Source: Agrobacterium rubi TR3 = NBRC 13261 (lineage in GTDB: Bacteria; Pseudomonadota; Alphaproteobacteria; Rhizobiales; Rhizobiaceae). Taken from it: 64,000 nt of DNA. This document shows, piece after piece, positions 8,701 through 17,654 of this stretch (the first letter of the stretch is position 1; each line of letters opens with the position of its first letter). A model generated the notes under the pieces. The model was not told the origin of the DNA. It ran no database searches and was given only the letters and a program-made list of their open reading frames with translations. A program made the translations under genes and the position numbers. The DNA is taken from positions 1 to 64,000 of the forward strand of contig NZ_BBJU01000023.1 in NCBI RefSeq assembly GCF_000739935.1. The letters are read 5' to 3'.

Positions 8701-9632
8701 CACGTCTATCCATCGCTCCCTGGACCTACGGCTTCATTGTGGCGCTCGCCATGTGGATCGCCACCACCGCCTATGCCGGCATCGGCAGCGCCGGGGCAAC
8801 ACTGTCGGCAGCCCTTGCTTTCGGTGCCTTCAGCGTCATTGTCGGTACCGGCCAGATGCTGGTCATCACCTCCGGCCCCGGCAATATCGATCTTTCGGTG
8901 CCATCGGTACTCACCCTCGCGGCCTACGTCTCCATGACGGTGATGAAGGGCAATGACGGTATGCTTTTTGCAGGCTTTGCAGCCGCCATCGCCGTGGGGG
9001 CAGCCGCCGGTATTTTCAATTTTATGGCAATCACGCTGCTGCGGCTGCCCCCCATCATCGCCACGCTCGCTGCCAGTTTCGTCTTCCAGTCGTTTGCCTA
9101 CAATTTGGGTGGCGAAGCGACACTGAAGCCTCCGGCCTTGCTGTCGTCCTTTACGCTGTGGTCGGTTGCCGGACTGCCCGCTATGCCCATCGCCGTCATG
9201 GTCCTGTCGGCTATCACCATGGTCGTTCTGACCCGCGGCGTCTGGGGCCGGCGCCTTCTGGCAACAGGCCAGAGCGAGCCCGCAGCACGGCTTGCCGGCA
9301 TCGCTGTCGGCAGAGTTCGTCTGATCTCCTATTGCCTCTGCGGCGTCGGCGCGGCACTGGCGGGCTTTCTTCTCTCCGGGTTTTCAGGCGGTGCGGCGTT
9401 GAACATGGGCGACGTTTATCTTCTGGAATCCATCGCCGTCGTGGTGCTCGGTGGCACAAGCGTGGCAGGCGGCAAGGCAAATGCCATCGGCATATGGGGT
9501 GCGGCGCTGTTCTTCAACCTGATGGCGACAATGCTCAACACGTTCCAGATGCAGGCTGGCGTCCGCTTCGTTCTGACCGGAGCGCTCATCATCCTCATTG
9601 TGGCGATCGCGCCGCGACCACGGGTGAATTGA
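8697..9632 (+). CDS. Sugar ABC importer permease 2 (RbsC-like)
   Basis: This is the second permease of the importer, 311 residues and highly hydrophobic. The family motifs are TSGPGNIDLSVPSVLTLAA and VVLGGTSVAGGKANAIGIWG. Its ATG overlaps the stop of permease 1 (ATGA), so the two are translationally coupled and probably made one to one. The longer open frame upstream lies inside permease 1 and is not used. The stop is followed directly by the ATG of the cyclase-family gene. Confidence 0.92.
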   Translation: MTRLSIAPWTYGFIVALAMWIATTAYAGIGSAGATLSAALAFGAFSVIVGTGQMLVITSGPGNIDLSVPSVLTLAAYVSMTVMKGNDGMLFAGFAAAIAVGAAAGIFNFMAITLLRLPPIIATLAASFVFQSFAYNLGGEATLKPPALLSSFTLWSVAGLPAMPIAVMVLSAITMVVLTRGVWGRRLLATGQSEPAARLAGIAVGRVRLISYCLCGVGAALAGFLLSGFSGGAALNMGDVYLLESIAVVVLGGTSVAGGKANAIGIWGAALFFNLMATMLNTFQMQAGVRFVLTGALIILIVAIAPRPRVN

Positions 9633-10412
9633 ATGAAGACTGTCGATTTCACAGCATTGTTCGATAAAGATGTGACGGATTTCATCGACCTGACGCACCC
9701 GATGAAAGTAGGAATGCCGGTCTGGCCGACCCATCCGGCATTTTGTCAGGAGGTAGTCGAGAGCTTCGAGCGCGGCGATCTCGCATGCAACCACGCGCTC
9801 TGCCTCAGCGAGCATTCAGGAACCCATTTCGATGCGCCCTCGCATTTCGTGCCGAATGGAAAATCGATCGATAAGATAGCCTTGAGCCACTTCTTCGGCC
9901 GCATGGCCACGATCGACGCGCGGGACTGCACACCATGCGAAGCTGTCGATGTAGCCCGCATCATCGAATTTGAAGAGAAACATGGCGCCATTCAGGCGGG
10001 TGACGCGGTGTTTTTTCATTTTGGATGGGATCAATATTGGAACGATCCAGCGCCACACGAACGGTTCCTTCGCGATTGGCCGGGCCTGTCGCAAGAGGCC
10101 AGTGAATATCTGTGGGACCGAGATGTCAGCATTGTCGGCTCCGATTGCTTGTCGATCGATCATTATGGCAGCACCGATTTCCCCGCACACAACGTTCTGC
10201 TGGGCGCTGGTATCCTCGTTGGCGAGAACTTTGCAAATCTCGGTCGGCTGCCGCCCTATTGTTCTTTGATAGCGCTGCCCTTAGCCATCGCTGGAGGCTC
10301 CGGATCTCCCGTCAGGGCCGTGGCCTTGGTAGAGTCTTCAACCCATTCGTCCCTCAGACAAGATCCATCTAATCCGGCGCAAGCCGGCAGCATTCTAAGG
10401 ACCAAAGCATGA
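9633..10412 (+). CDS. Cyclase-family (kynurenine formamidase-like) metal hydrolase
   Basis: The 259-residue protein carries the cyclase/KynB signature HSGTHFDAPSHF near residues 62-73, which supplies metal-binding His and Asp residues. Related enzymes hydrolyse N-formylkynurenine, isatin or lactone- and amide-type bonds. Here it lies between an importer and UxuA with no intergenic space, so it may open a lactone or remove an acyl group from an imported sugar acid; that is inference. Its end overlaps the UxuA start by four bases. Nothing nearby suggests tryptophan breakdown, which argues against a true kynurenine formamidase. Confidence 0.85.
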   Translation: MKTVDFTALFDKDVTDFIDLTHPMKVGMPVWPTHPAFCQEVVESFERGDLACNHALCLSEHSGTHFDAPSHFVPNGKSIDKIALSHFFGRMATIDARDCTPCEAVDVARIIEFEEKHGAIQAGDAVFFHFGWDQYWNDPAPHERFLRDWPGLSQEASEYLWDRDVSIVGSDCLSIDHYGSTDFPAHNVLLGAGILVGENFANLGRLPPYCSLIALPLAIAGGSGSPVRAVALVESSTHSSLRQDPSNPAQAGSILRTKA

Positions 10413-11605
10413 GACATGTGTGGCGCTGGTTTGGCCCAATCGACAAGGTCAGCGTGACCGACGCTGCGCAGGCGGGAGCGCAAGGCATTGTGAGTGCGCT
10501 TCACCACGTTCCGACCGGCACCGCCTGGACCGCAGAAGAAATTACCAAGCGTCAATGGGAAGTTCGTGCTGGCGGTCTGGAATGGGAACTAGTCGAAAGC
10601 ATACCAATATCCGAGAGCATCAAGACCATGTCCGGGGACTGGAAAGCACATATTGCAGCATGGAAGGATAGTCTCAGGGCATTGTCCAGCGCCGGTATTG
10701 TAACCGTCTGCTACAATTTCATGCCAGTCCTAGACTGGACACGCACCGATCTGAAATGGGAAACCAAAGGCGGTGCACGTGCTATGCGCTTCGATTTGAT
10801 CGACTTCATCGCTTTCGACATCCACATTCTTGCCCGCCCTTCGGCAGCCAATGATTATTCCGCCAACCTCGTGGAGCAGGCATCGCGACGTTTCGCCGAA
10901 ATGCCCGAGAGCAAGAAAATGGCCCTCTCCCGCAATATAGGTGCTGGCCTTCCTGGGCAGGCGGATGGATACAGTCTTGGCGAGCTGCGCGAGGCTCTTG
11001 AAAGCTACGCCGATATCGACGCCAAACGCCTGCGCACAAACCTGATCGCCTTTCTCTCGGAAGTCGTGCCGTTGGCCGAACAATTGGGAATGCGCCTGTG
11101 TGCCCATGGCGATGACCCGCCCTGGCCGCTGCTGGGACTTCCCAGGGTCCTGTCCAGTGAAACCGATTATATCGAGGTGCTGGAAGCCGTCGACAGCGTC
11201 GCCAATGGCGTGACCTTCTGTTCTGGCTCGCTCGGCGCACGTGCCGACAACGATCTGCCCGCCATGATCAAACGCCTGGGACCGAAAATTCATTTCGCTC
11301 ATTTGCGCAACGTGCGCCGCGAGACGGAAGGCACGCCATGTTCCTTCTTCGAGGATGAGCATCTGGAAGGCGACACCGATATGGTCGCTGTGATTGCCGC
11401 CCTCGTCGCCGAAGAACATCGCCGCACAGGGCAAGGTATCACTGACCGACCCATATTCATGCGACCGGATCACGGCCAGGAAATCCTCGACGATCTAACG
11501 CGTGGTGCCCAACCGGGCTATCCCGCCATCGGCCGCCTCAAGGGACTGGCGGAATTGCGCGGCATCGAGCGAACACTCTCCCACGCAAAGTACGGACTGG
11601 CATGA
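10409..11605 (+). CDS. uxuA: D-mannonate dehydratase
   Basis: UxuA dehydrates D-mannonate to 2-keto-3-deoxygluconate in hexuronate catabolism. The 398-residue TIM-barrel protein shows the conserved blocks MRLCAHGDDPP, FCSGSLG, IHFAHLRNV, EHLEGDTDM and FMRPDHG, which hold the metal-binding His, Cys, His and Asp residues. The N-terminal RHVWRWFGP is also typical. It overlaps the cyclase-family gene by four bases. Its presence shows that the operon ends at the mannonate/KDG level. No KDG kinase or aldolase gene is in the window. Confidence 0.93.
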   Translation: MRHVWRWFGPIDKVSVTDAAQAGAQGIVSALHHVPTGTAWTAEEITKRQWEVRAGGLEWELVESIPISESIKTMSGDWKAHIAAWKDSLRALSSAGIVTVCYNFMPVLDWTRTDLKWETKGGARAMRFDLIDFIAFDIHILARPSAANDYSANLVEQASRRFAEMPESKKMALSRNIGAGLPGQADGYSLGELREALESYADIDAKRLRTNLIAFLSEVVPLAEQLGMRLCAHGDDPPWPLLGLPRVLSSETDYIEVLEAVDSVANGVTFCSGSLGARADNDLPAMIKRLGPKIHFAHLRNVRRETEGTPCSFFEDEHLEGDTDMVAVIAALVAEEHRRTGQGITDRPIFMRPDHGQEILDDLTRGAQPGYPAIGRLKGLAELRGIERTLSHAKYGLA

Positions 11606-11679
11606 TCATGGCGCGACCCAACGGCACAACGCACTGGGGCACGCCCTCCACCGAGATCTGAGAGTAATTTGGACAGCAC

Positions 11680-12699
11680 ATGGTAACGATATCTGTACGT
11701 GAACCGCACGCGTTGCTCGTTGAAAACCGCGAGCCGCCCTCTCCCGGTCCTGGCGAAATCGCAATGCGTGTCGTGCGAGCTGGCATCTGCGGCTCCGACA
11801 TGCATATCCTGCACGGGTCAAACCCCTTTGTGGTCTATCCACGGATCATCGGTCATGAGTTCTCAGGGATTGTATCAGCACTCGGCACAGGCGTCTCCAA
11901 TCTGGCCGTTGGCGATCACGTTGTCGCCGATCCGGTGATCTCTTGTGGTCGCTGCTATCCTTGCCTTGTCGGACGTTCCAATGTCTGCGCCCATCTGCAG
12001 GTCATCGGCGTGCACCGCGATGGCGGCTTCCGCTCGACAGCAGTAATTCCGCAGGAAAACGCCGTGAAAATCCACCCTTCCCTTGAGTTCGACATTGCAG
12101 CTCTTGCAGAACCTTTGGCGGTCGCAGCCAATGTCCTGTGGCGCACCGGCTGTGACACACGGGACACCGTGCTGATCTATGGCGCAGGCACGGTAGGTCT
12201 AACGGTTATTCAGGTTGCGAAAATGCGAGGAGCTCGTTGCATTGTGGCCGATATCGACCCGGACCGACTGGAGCGGGCGCGGTCGTTCGGTGCAGATGTG
12301 CTTATCGACTCAAAGCGACAATCTGTTGCCGAGATAGTGGGAGGCGAGATGGAGGGGCTGGGGCCTTCCGTGGTGATCGACGGGGCGGGAATTCCGGCTT
12401 TGCTGGAAGAGGCCTGCCGAGTTGCAGCACCCGCTGGACGCATTGGTCTGCTCGGCTTTTCCGGCGCACCCTGCAACATCAGCCAGCAGGAGATCGTTCG
12501 CAAGGAACTTACCCTCGTCGGCTCGCGCCTCAATCGCCGCTTCATTCCAGAGGTCATCGGATGGCTCGAAAACGGTGATCTGAAACCGGCTGATATGATC
12601 ACACAAACCTTCCCGGCAGCAGATGCGCAAGCAGCCTTTGATCTGATCGATAACCATCCCGAAAAAACGCTGAAGGTTCAGCTTGCATTTCCGGCCTAA
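11680..12699 (+). CDS. Zinc-dependent alcohol dehydrogenase (sugar-acid oxidoreductase)
   Basis: This is a 339-residue medium-chain dehydrogenase. Catalytic zinc ligands are in GICGSD and GHEF. The structural zinc cluster has four cysteines (CGRCYPCLVGRSNVC), and a Rossmann fold begins at GAGTVGLTVIQVAK. Relatives include L-gulonate/L-galactonate 5-dehydrogenases (RspB/LgoD-like), which feed keto-uronates toward mannonate. Following UxuA, a role as oxidoreductase for the imported sugar acid is likely, but the substrate is inferred. It starts 74 bases after uxuA and is probably the last gene of the operon. Confidence 0.88.
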   Translation: MVTISVREPHALLVENREPPSPGPGEIAMRVVRAGICGSDMHILHGSNPFVVYPRIIGHEFSGIVSALGTGVSNLAVGDHVVADPVISCGRCYPCLVGRSNVCAHLQVIGVHRDGGFRSTAVIPQENAVKIHPSLEFDIAALAEPLAVAANVLWRTGCDTRDTVLIYGAGTVGLTVIQVAKMRGARCIVADIDPDRLERARSFGADVLIDSKRQSVAEIVGGEMEGLGPSVVIDGAGIPALLEEACRVAAPAGRIGLLGFSGAPCNISQQEIVRKELTLVGSRLNRRFIPEVIGWLENGDLKPADMITQTFPAADAQAAFDLIDNHPEKTLKVQLAFPA

Positions 12700-13047
12700 G
12701 AGGCTCCGGGCACCAAATTCATCGCTTGGGAGTTAGCGACGGTCTGACCAACCGCCAAGCCGTTGCTGCATCGAGAACCGTTAACCTGGCTTCGTGGTTA
12801 ACTCCCCATCCAAGAGATTCATTAAAACCACAACTGCATTACTAAACAGCCCTCCAAATCTGCAATATATTTTTAAGCAACAGTATAATTAAAGAAGCCG
12901 GGCCACGCTGACCACGCGAATGCGCGAACGTTATTAGCGCAAGATTCAGTTTTGAATGTCACGCTTAAGAAAATTAGGAAATACCGCCATAATCGGGATG
13001 TGGCTGCGTTGTGACGCAACGTCGAGCCAAGTTTTGGGTCCACCAGT
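12700..13047. other. AT-rich intergenic region with one inverted repeat
   Basis: The region holds no convincing gene. GTTAACC and GGTTAAC form an inverted repeat around a nine-base loop at 12780-12802. It lacks a following T-run, so it is more likely a binding site or weak hairpin than a terminator. A TATAAT sits at 12884-12889 without a good -35 partner and could belong to the diguanylate cyclase promoter. Confidence 0.45.
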
Positions 13048-14697
13048 TTGTTGATCTTTGAAAAGACCTTCGATTCAAATGATGCCGTGGCCGCGTTGGA
13101 TGAAGCTTGGCATTTCGCGTGCACAGGCCTTTCCATTCAGGCGCTTTCGATAGCAGGTTCCGTCTTGGCGTCTGCCGAGCAGCGGGGTGATCAATACCTC
13201 ATAGCACGCAGTTCCCAGCAAAGTGCCTGGTGTTGTTTTCAACTTGGCAAAGCCGAGCTGGGTCTGGACTACGCAGAAAAAGCGGTCGCCTTGTGGAGGC
13301 AACTGGAGGAGCCAGCCTTTGAGGCCCAGGCGCTCAGCATCAGGGCCTGGTTGCACCTAGAACTCGGCAGTTTAGAGAGCGCCATTGAGTTCGCCGCGGA
13401 AGCGCTGAATATCGCCGACCAAAGCAGCGACCTCCGGTCCCGATCTTTGGCCATCAATGTCATCGGCGTGATATTCTGGATGACGCGGCAACCCAGTCAA
13501 GCGATTGACTATTGCGGTCGCGCCGTAGAGCTTGCGAGAGAAGCATGCGATCTTTCCTTCGAGTGCTGGTGGCTGATCAATCTTGGCGGCGCTCATTCCG
13601 AAGCAGCTTATCTCGCGTCGGAAACGGAAGATAGAAAATCCACCGAAACATCGATGAAAGCGGCAATCGAGACCACGAAACAAGCCCATGCCATTGCCCA
13701 GTCTTTGAAAGATGCCTGGGCGGAAAGACTGTGTCTTGGGAATCTGGCGGAATATTCCAATGCGCTCGACGAGTTCGTTATCGCGGAAGAGTATCTTGCG
13801 CAGTACCGCGCGGTTCCGGGTAACGACGACGCCAGGAGCAATGGCCATTATCTAGATATTCTTGGTCGCACGCTGATTTCGCTGAAGCGATACGAGGAGG
13901 CCCTTGTTCCACTGAAACAGGCCCACGCCCTCGCCAAAGAGAACACCAATATCGAGACACTGATGAATGCCTGTCTGTATCTGTCCAAGGCACATGAACA
14001 TTTAGGCGCGTTTGAACCTGCGCTGCATTTTTATAAACGATACCACTCTTTGCATCAGCAGTTCACAGCGGAACGGACCCAGCAAAACGCCCGCATGGTC
14101 GAAATCCACTATGAAACCAAGAAACTCAAGACATCGCTGGACACAGAAGCTGAAAGTTCGGCCCAAATGGCGCGCTCGCTTGCGGCACTCCAACAGCAAA
14201 CCAATATCCTGACAGAAGCGGCAAACACAGACCCGCTAACAGGCCTTGCCAATCGTCGGCGTCTGGAAGCCATATTGAACGATGTCGACATTTCGCGCAG
14301 CCCATATGCGCTGGCGATGCTGGACGTTGATCACTTTAAGAAAATCAATGACACCTTCTCTCACATCACGGGTGATCGGGTTCTCGTGCAAATCGGGTCA
14401 TTGATCAAAATGTCGATACGTCAGCAAGATCTTGCGGTTCGTTTTGGCGGAGAAGAATTCGTCATTCTGATGCCCGGCGCAACGATGGCGCAGGCCAAGC
14501 GGGCCTGCGAACGGATACGCGTGAAAATTGCCCGGCACGACTGGTCACGGATAGCAGGCGAACTGAGTGTCACCGTCAGCATAGGATTAGCCGTATCGAA
14601 GGATGCTGAAAATCCAGAAGCGGTCCTGGAAGACGCCGATCACCACCTTTATTGCGCAAAGCAGTCAGGGCGAAACAAGGTCGTCTGTGCTCAGTAA
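13048..14697 (+). CDS. TPR-repeat diguanylate cyclase (GGDEF)
   Basis: The product makes cyclic di-GMP from two GTP. Residues from about 10 to 350 are helical tetratricopeptide-like repeats (AEKAVALWRQLEEPAFEAQ, LVPLKQAHALAKE). A short coiled region follows, and residues 390-549 form a GGDEF domain with an active-site GGEEF. RQQD lies five residues upstream of it, matching the RxxD inhibitory site, so feedback by product is expected. No signal peptide or membrane helix is seen, so it is cytosolic and probably senses through the TPR part. A stop at 13012 limits the frame; TTG 13048 or 13051 is the first usable start and is uncertain. It stands alone between operons. Confidence 0.88.
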   Translation: MLIFEKTFDSNDAVAALDEAWHFACTGLSIQALSIAGSVLASAEQRGDQYLIARSSQQSAWCCFQLGKAELGLDYAEKAVALWRQLEEPAFEAQALSIRAWLHLELGSLESAIEFAAEALNIADQSSDLRSRSLAINVIGVIFWMTRQPSQAIDYCGRAVELAREACDLSFECWWLINLGGAHSEAAYLASETEDRKSTETSMKAAIETTKQAHAIAQSLKDAWAERLCLGNLAEYSNALDEFVIAEEYLAQYRAVPGNDDARSNGHYLDILGRTLISLKRYEEALVPLKQAHALAKENTNIETLMNACLYLSKAHEHLGAFEPALHFYKRYHSLHQQFTAERTQQNARMVEIHYETKKLKTSLDTEAESSAQMARSLAALQQQTNILTEAANTDPLTGLANRRRLEAILNDVDISRSPYALAMLDVDHFKKINDTFSHITGDRVLVQIGSLIKMSIRQQDLAVRFGGEEFVILMPGATMAQAKRACERIRVKIARHDWSRIAGELSVTVSIGLAVSKDAENPEAVLEDADHHLYCAKQSGRNKVVCAQ

Positions 14698-14756
14698 TCT
14701 CCTCGTCTATCGACAGTTCAAGATGTAATTGAGCAAAAATTGAGCAAAAAATAAGA

Positions 14757-14861
14757 TTGACTGAAATCCGTGCTTATCATAGCGTGAGGTTAAGACATGG
14801 CGTTAGACGCCGATGGCAATCGGGCCCCGAACACTGCTTCACGCAGTTCGGGGCTTTTTTT
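14757..14861 (+). promoter_or_regulatory. Leader of the amiC/amiR-like operon, candidate ANTAR antitermination target
   Basis: TTGACT at 14757-14762 may be a -35 box, though no good -10 is obvious. Next comes a hairpin GGCG-TTAGA-CGCC (14799-14811). A short GGC-AATCGG-GCC stem with a six-base loop (14815-14826) then shares its 3' side with the 5' arm of the terminator at 14824. The two structures are therefore mutually exclusive. ANTAR proteins bind paired hexaloop stems that overlap terminators; the loops here fit that consensus only partly (A1 present, G4 absent in the second). Function is inferred from the ANTAR gene downstream. Confidence 0.5.
14824..14861 (+). terminator. Intrinsic terminator in the leader before the amiC-like gene
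   Basis: GCCCCGAA pairs with TTCGGGGC around an inner stem CTGC/GCAG (two-base bulge, TTCAC loop) and is followed directly by seven T residues. It is the strongest Rho-independent terminator in the window. It lies 82 bases before the amiC-like start and 127 after the diguanylate cyclase stop, so it could also end that transcript. Confidence 0.85.
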
Positions 14862-14943
14862 GTTTCAAACGCCTGCGCAATTGGATTTGATAGGTCGTGA
14901 TGATCACTAAGCAGCATGACGATGCAAAGGGGCGGCCCTTGAG

Positions 14944-16095
14944 ATGATGCGTGACCGTGTGCCCGTTTCCATTCTTTATTCCACGACAGGGCCATATGCT
15001 GCGCTGGGTCGCGAGGCGGTCGATGGGGCATTGGCAGCCATCGCCGACATTAACGCAGATCCCGTTTACGGTTTCGGCATCGCTGTCAAGATAGACGATC
15101 CTTGTGGCAGAGCAGAGGCATATGCGGCGCTGGCTCAATCCGCGATCCGCGACAGTGGCTGTCGCCATATCATCGGCACCATCACATCGTGGAGCCGCAA
15201 GGACGTGCTGCCCATCGTGGAACGCCATGGCGCACTTTTGTGGTACGCCTTTCCCTATGAGGGCTATGAGGCGAGCGACAGCGCTATTTATCTCGGTGCT
15301 TGCCCGAATCAGCATTTGCTACCGTTGTTTGATTATATCTTTCCCCTCTATGGTCGCCGTGCCTTCATTGTCGGCTCAAACTATATCTGGGGCTGGGAGA
15401 TCAGCCGCATTGCCCGTGAAATCACCGAGGCTGCTGGCGGGCAGATCGTGTCGGACCGTTACGTTCCGCTCGGCTCAACCGAGGTCGATCACCTCATCAA
15501 TGAGATACGGCAAAGAAAGCCGGATTTCATCTTAAGCAATCTGGTCGGTCAGTCGGCGACAGCGTTCATCGAGGCCTATGGCGCATTTCGAAAAGGCGAG
15601 CCCGATGCGCCACCGATCGTTGCCTGCAACATGTCGGAGAGCGATCTAGAGAGCCTTAGCCACGAGGCGCGGCGCGGCCATATCTCGACATCGATCTATT
15701 TCGAGCGACTTGATACTTTCGAAAACCAAGCCTTCAAGGCACGTATGACGGCGCGGCATGGTGCCAACCGACGGATCACCACACCCTTCATGTCTGCTTA
15801 CACGGCGATGTCGATCCTCGCCAGGTCTATCGCGGATGCGGGTACGGATGCACCGGAGGCCGTTCGCAAGGTGGCGACTGCCCGCCTGTTCGACACGCCC
15901 GCCGGACCTGTCGGCATCGATCCGCGTACCCATCATGCTGCACTCCGGCCGCATTTGGGAATCTCGGACGAAGAGGGTGGGTTTGCCTTGCTCCAAAGTG
16001 CAGACGAGGCAATCCCTGCCGATCCCTATCTTGTCCGCTCCCTGCAGAAGTCAGTTGCAATGCCTCACCCGGTAACGCTGAAGGTGATCAAATGA
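14944..16095 (+). CDS. AmiC-like ligand sensor (receptor-family protein without signal peptide)
   Basis: The 383-residue protein has the fold of branched-chain amino-acid/amide-binding proteins. VSILYSTTGPYAALGREAVDGAL begins within ten residues of the start, so there is no signal peptide and the protein should stay in the cytosol, as AmiC does. In Pseudomonas, AmiC holds the antiterminator AmiR inactive until an amide binds. Typical blocks are NYIWGWE and ISTSIYFERLDT. It overlaps the ANTAR gene by four bases, the AmiC-AmiR arrangement. AGGGG precedes ATG 14944; ATG 14947 is equally possible. The ligand is probably a peptide or amide derivative linked to the transporter downstream. Confidence 0.85.
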   Translation: MMRDRVPVSILYSTTGPYAALGREAVDGALAAIADINADPVYGFGIAVKIDDPCGRAEAYAALAQSAIRDSGCRHIIGTITSWSRKDVLPIVERHGALLWYAFPYEGYEASDSAIYLGACPNQHLLPLFDYIFPLYGRRAFIVGSNYIWGWEISRIAREITEAAGGQIVSDRYVPLGSTEVDHLINEIRQRKPDFILSNLVGQSATAFIEAYGAFRKGEPDAPPIVACNMSESDLESLSHEARRGHISTSIYFERLDTFENQAFKARMTARHGANRRITTPFMSAYTAMSILARSIADAGTDAPEAVRKVATARLFDTPAGPVGIDPRTHHAALRPHLGISDEEGGFALLQSADEAIPADPYLVRSLQKSVAMPHPVTLKVIK

Positions 16096-16682
16096 CGCGC
16101 CGGAACAGACCGCTTCTTGCCCAGTGGCATGCCGTTATTCTGCATCGCGACCATCCCTCGGTCGATGCGCTCCAGCGCCAACTCGAACTCCTGCATATCC
16201 GCGTCACGCTCTGTTGGCCGCATCTGGAGGAAACACAGGCGCAGGCAGACGTGATCTTTTTCGACGCGGATATGGGACATGACGGGCAATTTCCATGGCC
16301 CAGAGGGTTCGCACCCATGCCCATGATTGCCCTGATCGGATCAGAAGCGCCGGGGCGGATCGAATGGGCGCTGGACCAAGGCTCCAACGCTCATCTCCTG
16401 AAGCCGATCGGTTCCACGGGAGCCTATAGTGCACTTTTGATCGCAGCCGAGGCCTACGAGAAAGTAAGGGCGCAGGCCGATGATATCCGTACGCTTGAGG
16501 ACAGGCTGCGCCAACGGCCCATCGTCGTGCGCGCCATTCTTCATCTGCTTCAGAACGAAGGCGGTAGCGAGACGGCAGCGTGGAAACGACTGCGCTCCGT
16601 GGCCATGGACTGGGGCATGACCATCGAAGATGCAGCGGAAGCCATCTGCCGCAACGACAAACACACGCGAAGCGGTGGCTGA
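16092..16682 (+). CDS. AmiR-like ANTAR-domain RNA-binding antiterminator
   Basis: The 196-residue protein has an N-terminal pseudo-receiver fold (VIFFDADMG, LLKPIGSTGAYSAL), a helical linker and a C-terminal ANTAR domain from about 135. That domain reads RPIVVRAILHLLQNEGGSE then LRSVAMDWGMTIEDAAEAI, matching the conserved helices with the AM pair. ANTAR domains bind nascent RNA and prevent intrinsic termination. Start and stop overlap the AmiC-like gene (ATGA). The leader terminator at 14824-14861 is the obvious target, which would make the operon autoregulatory; this is inferred. Confidence 0.88.
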   Translation: MTRRNRPLLAQWHAVILHRDHPSVDALQRQLELLHIRVTLCWPHLEETQAQADVIFFDADMGHDGQFPWPRGFAPMPMIALIGSEAPGRIEWALDQGSNAHLLKPIGSTGAYSALLIAAEAYEKVRAQADDIRTLEDRLRQRPIVVRAILHLLQNEGGSETAAWKRLRSVAMDWGMTIEDAAEAICRNDKHTRSGG

Positions 16683-16694
16683 AACAGAGGAGCG

Positions 16695-17594
16695 ATGCCC
16701 ATGAAGATCACAGAAGGATTTGCGCCCTATGGCGAGTACCGCACATGGTACCGCATCACGGGAGACCTCTCGTCACCCAAGCCGCCGCTGATCGTCGCGC
16801 ATGGCGGACCAGGATGCACCCATGACTATGTCGACAGCTTCAAGGACATAGCGACCACGGGTCGGGCCGTCATTCACTACGATCAGGTGGGCAACGGCCG
16901 GTCTACCCACCTGCCCGAGAAGGGCGGGGATTTCTGGACTGTCCCCTTCTTCAAGGCAGAACTGCACAACCTCATCGACCATCTCGGCATCCGCGACGCG
17001 TATTGCCTGCTGGGCCAATCCTGGGGTGGCATGCTGGGTGCCGAATTCGCTGTCGATCAGCCCGCTGGCCTGAAGGCACTCGTGATCGCCAATTCACCAG
17101 CCGCGATGAACACCTGGATTTCCGAGGCAAACCGCCTGCGCCGCGAGCTTCCGCAGGATGTGCAGGAAACCCTTCTGCGTCATGAAAAAGCGGAGACGAC
17201 TGATAGCGCTGAATACATGGCCGCGACAGACGTCTTCAACCAGCGCCACGTCTGCCGCGTCGTGCCGATGCCGCCGGAGGTGCAGCGCACATTCGACGCT
17301 ATTGCCGCAGACCCCACCGTCTACCACACAATGAACGGCCCCAATGAATTCCACGTCATCGGGACCATGAAGGATTGGTCGATCGTCGGAAGGCTTGCAA
17401 CCATCGACGTGCCGACACTGTTGATTTCCGGCCACTTCGACGAGGCAACCGAAGCCTGCGTACAGCCCTATGCCGACGAAATTCCCAACGTGCGCTGGAC
17501 CATTTTCGAGCAATCCAGTCACATGCCGCATGTGGAAGAGCGAGAAGCCTGCATGGCTGTCGTCGGGGCCTTCCTTGATGAAACGACCGCCTGA
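16695..17594 (+). CDS. pip: Proline iminopeptidase-like alpha/beta hydrolase (S33 family)
   Basis: The 299-residue enzyme has the oxyanion motif [10 protein letters not shown], the nucleophile elbow GQSWGG (Ser near residue 110), an acid residue in SGHFDEATE and the catalytic His in [10 protein letters not shown]33 enzymes release N-terminal proline or act on small amides and peptides in the cytosol. Its place between the ANTAR regulator and an oligopeptide importer suggests that it cleaves the imported peptide. GAGGAG lies just before ATG 16695; a second ATG at 16701 is possible. Other S33 substrates cannot be excluded. Confidence 0.88.
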   Translation: MPMKITEGFAPYGEYRTWYRITGDLSSPKPPLIVAHGGPGCTHDYVDSFKDIATTGRAVIHYDQVGNGRSTHLPEKGGDFWTVPFFKAELHNLIDHLGIRDAYCLLGQSWGGMLGAEFAVDQPAGLKALVIANSPAAMNTWISEANRLRRELPQDVQETLLRHEKAETTDSAEYMAATDVFNQRHVCRVVPMPPEVQRTFDAIAADPTVYHTMNGPNEFHVIGTMKDWSIVGRLATIDVPTLLISGHFDEATEACVQPYADEIPNVRWTIFEQSSHMPHVEEREACMAVVGAFLDETTA

Positions 17595-17654
17595 AAACCG
17601 ATAAAATCGAACAAGAAACAGCCTGAACCAAGAGAAAACAGAGGGAAACGAAGC

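Noticed and set aside
12780-12802. Terminator of the sugar-acid operon
   Set aside because: The inverted repeat is not followed by a T-run and its stem is AT-rich.
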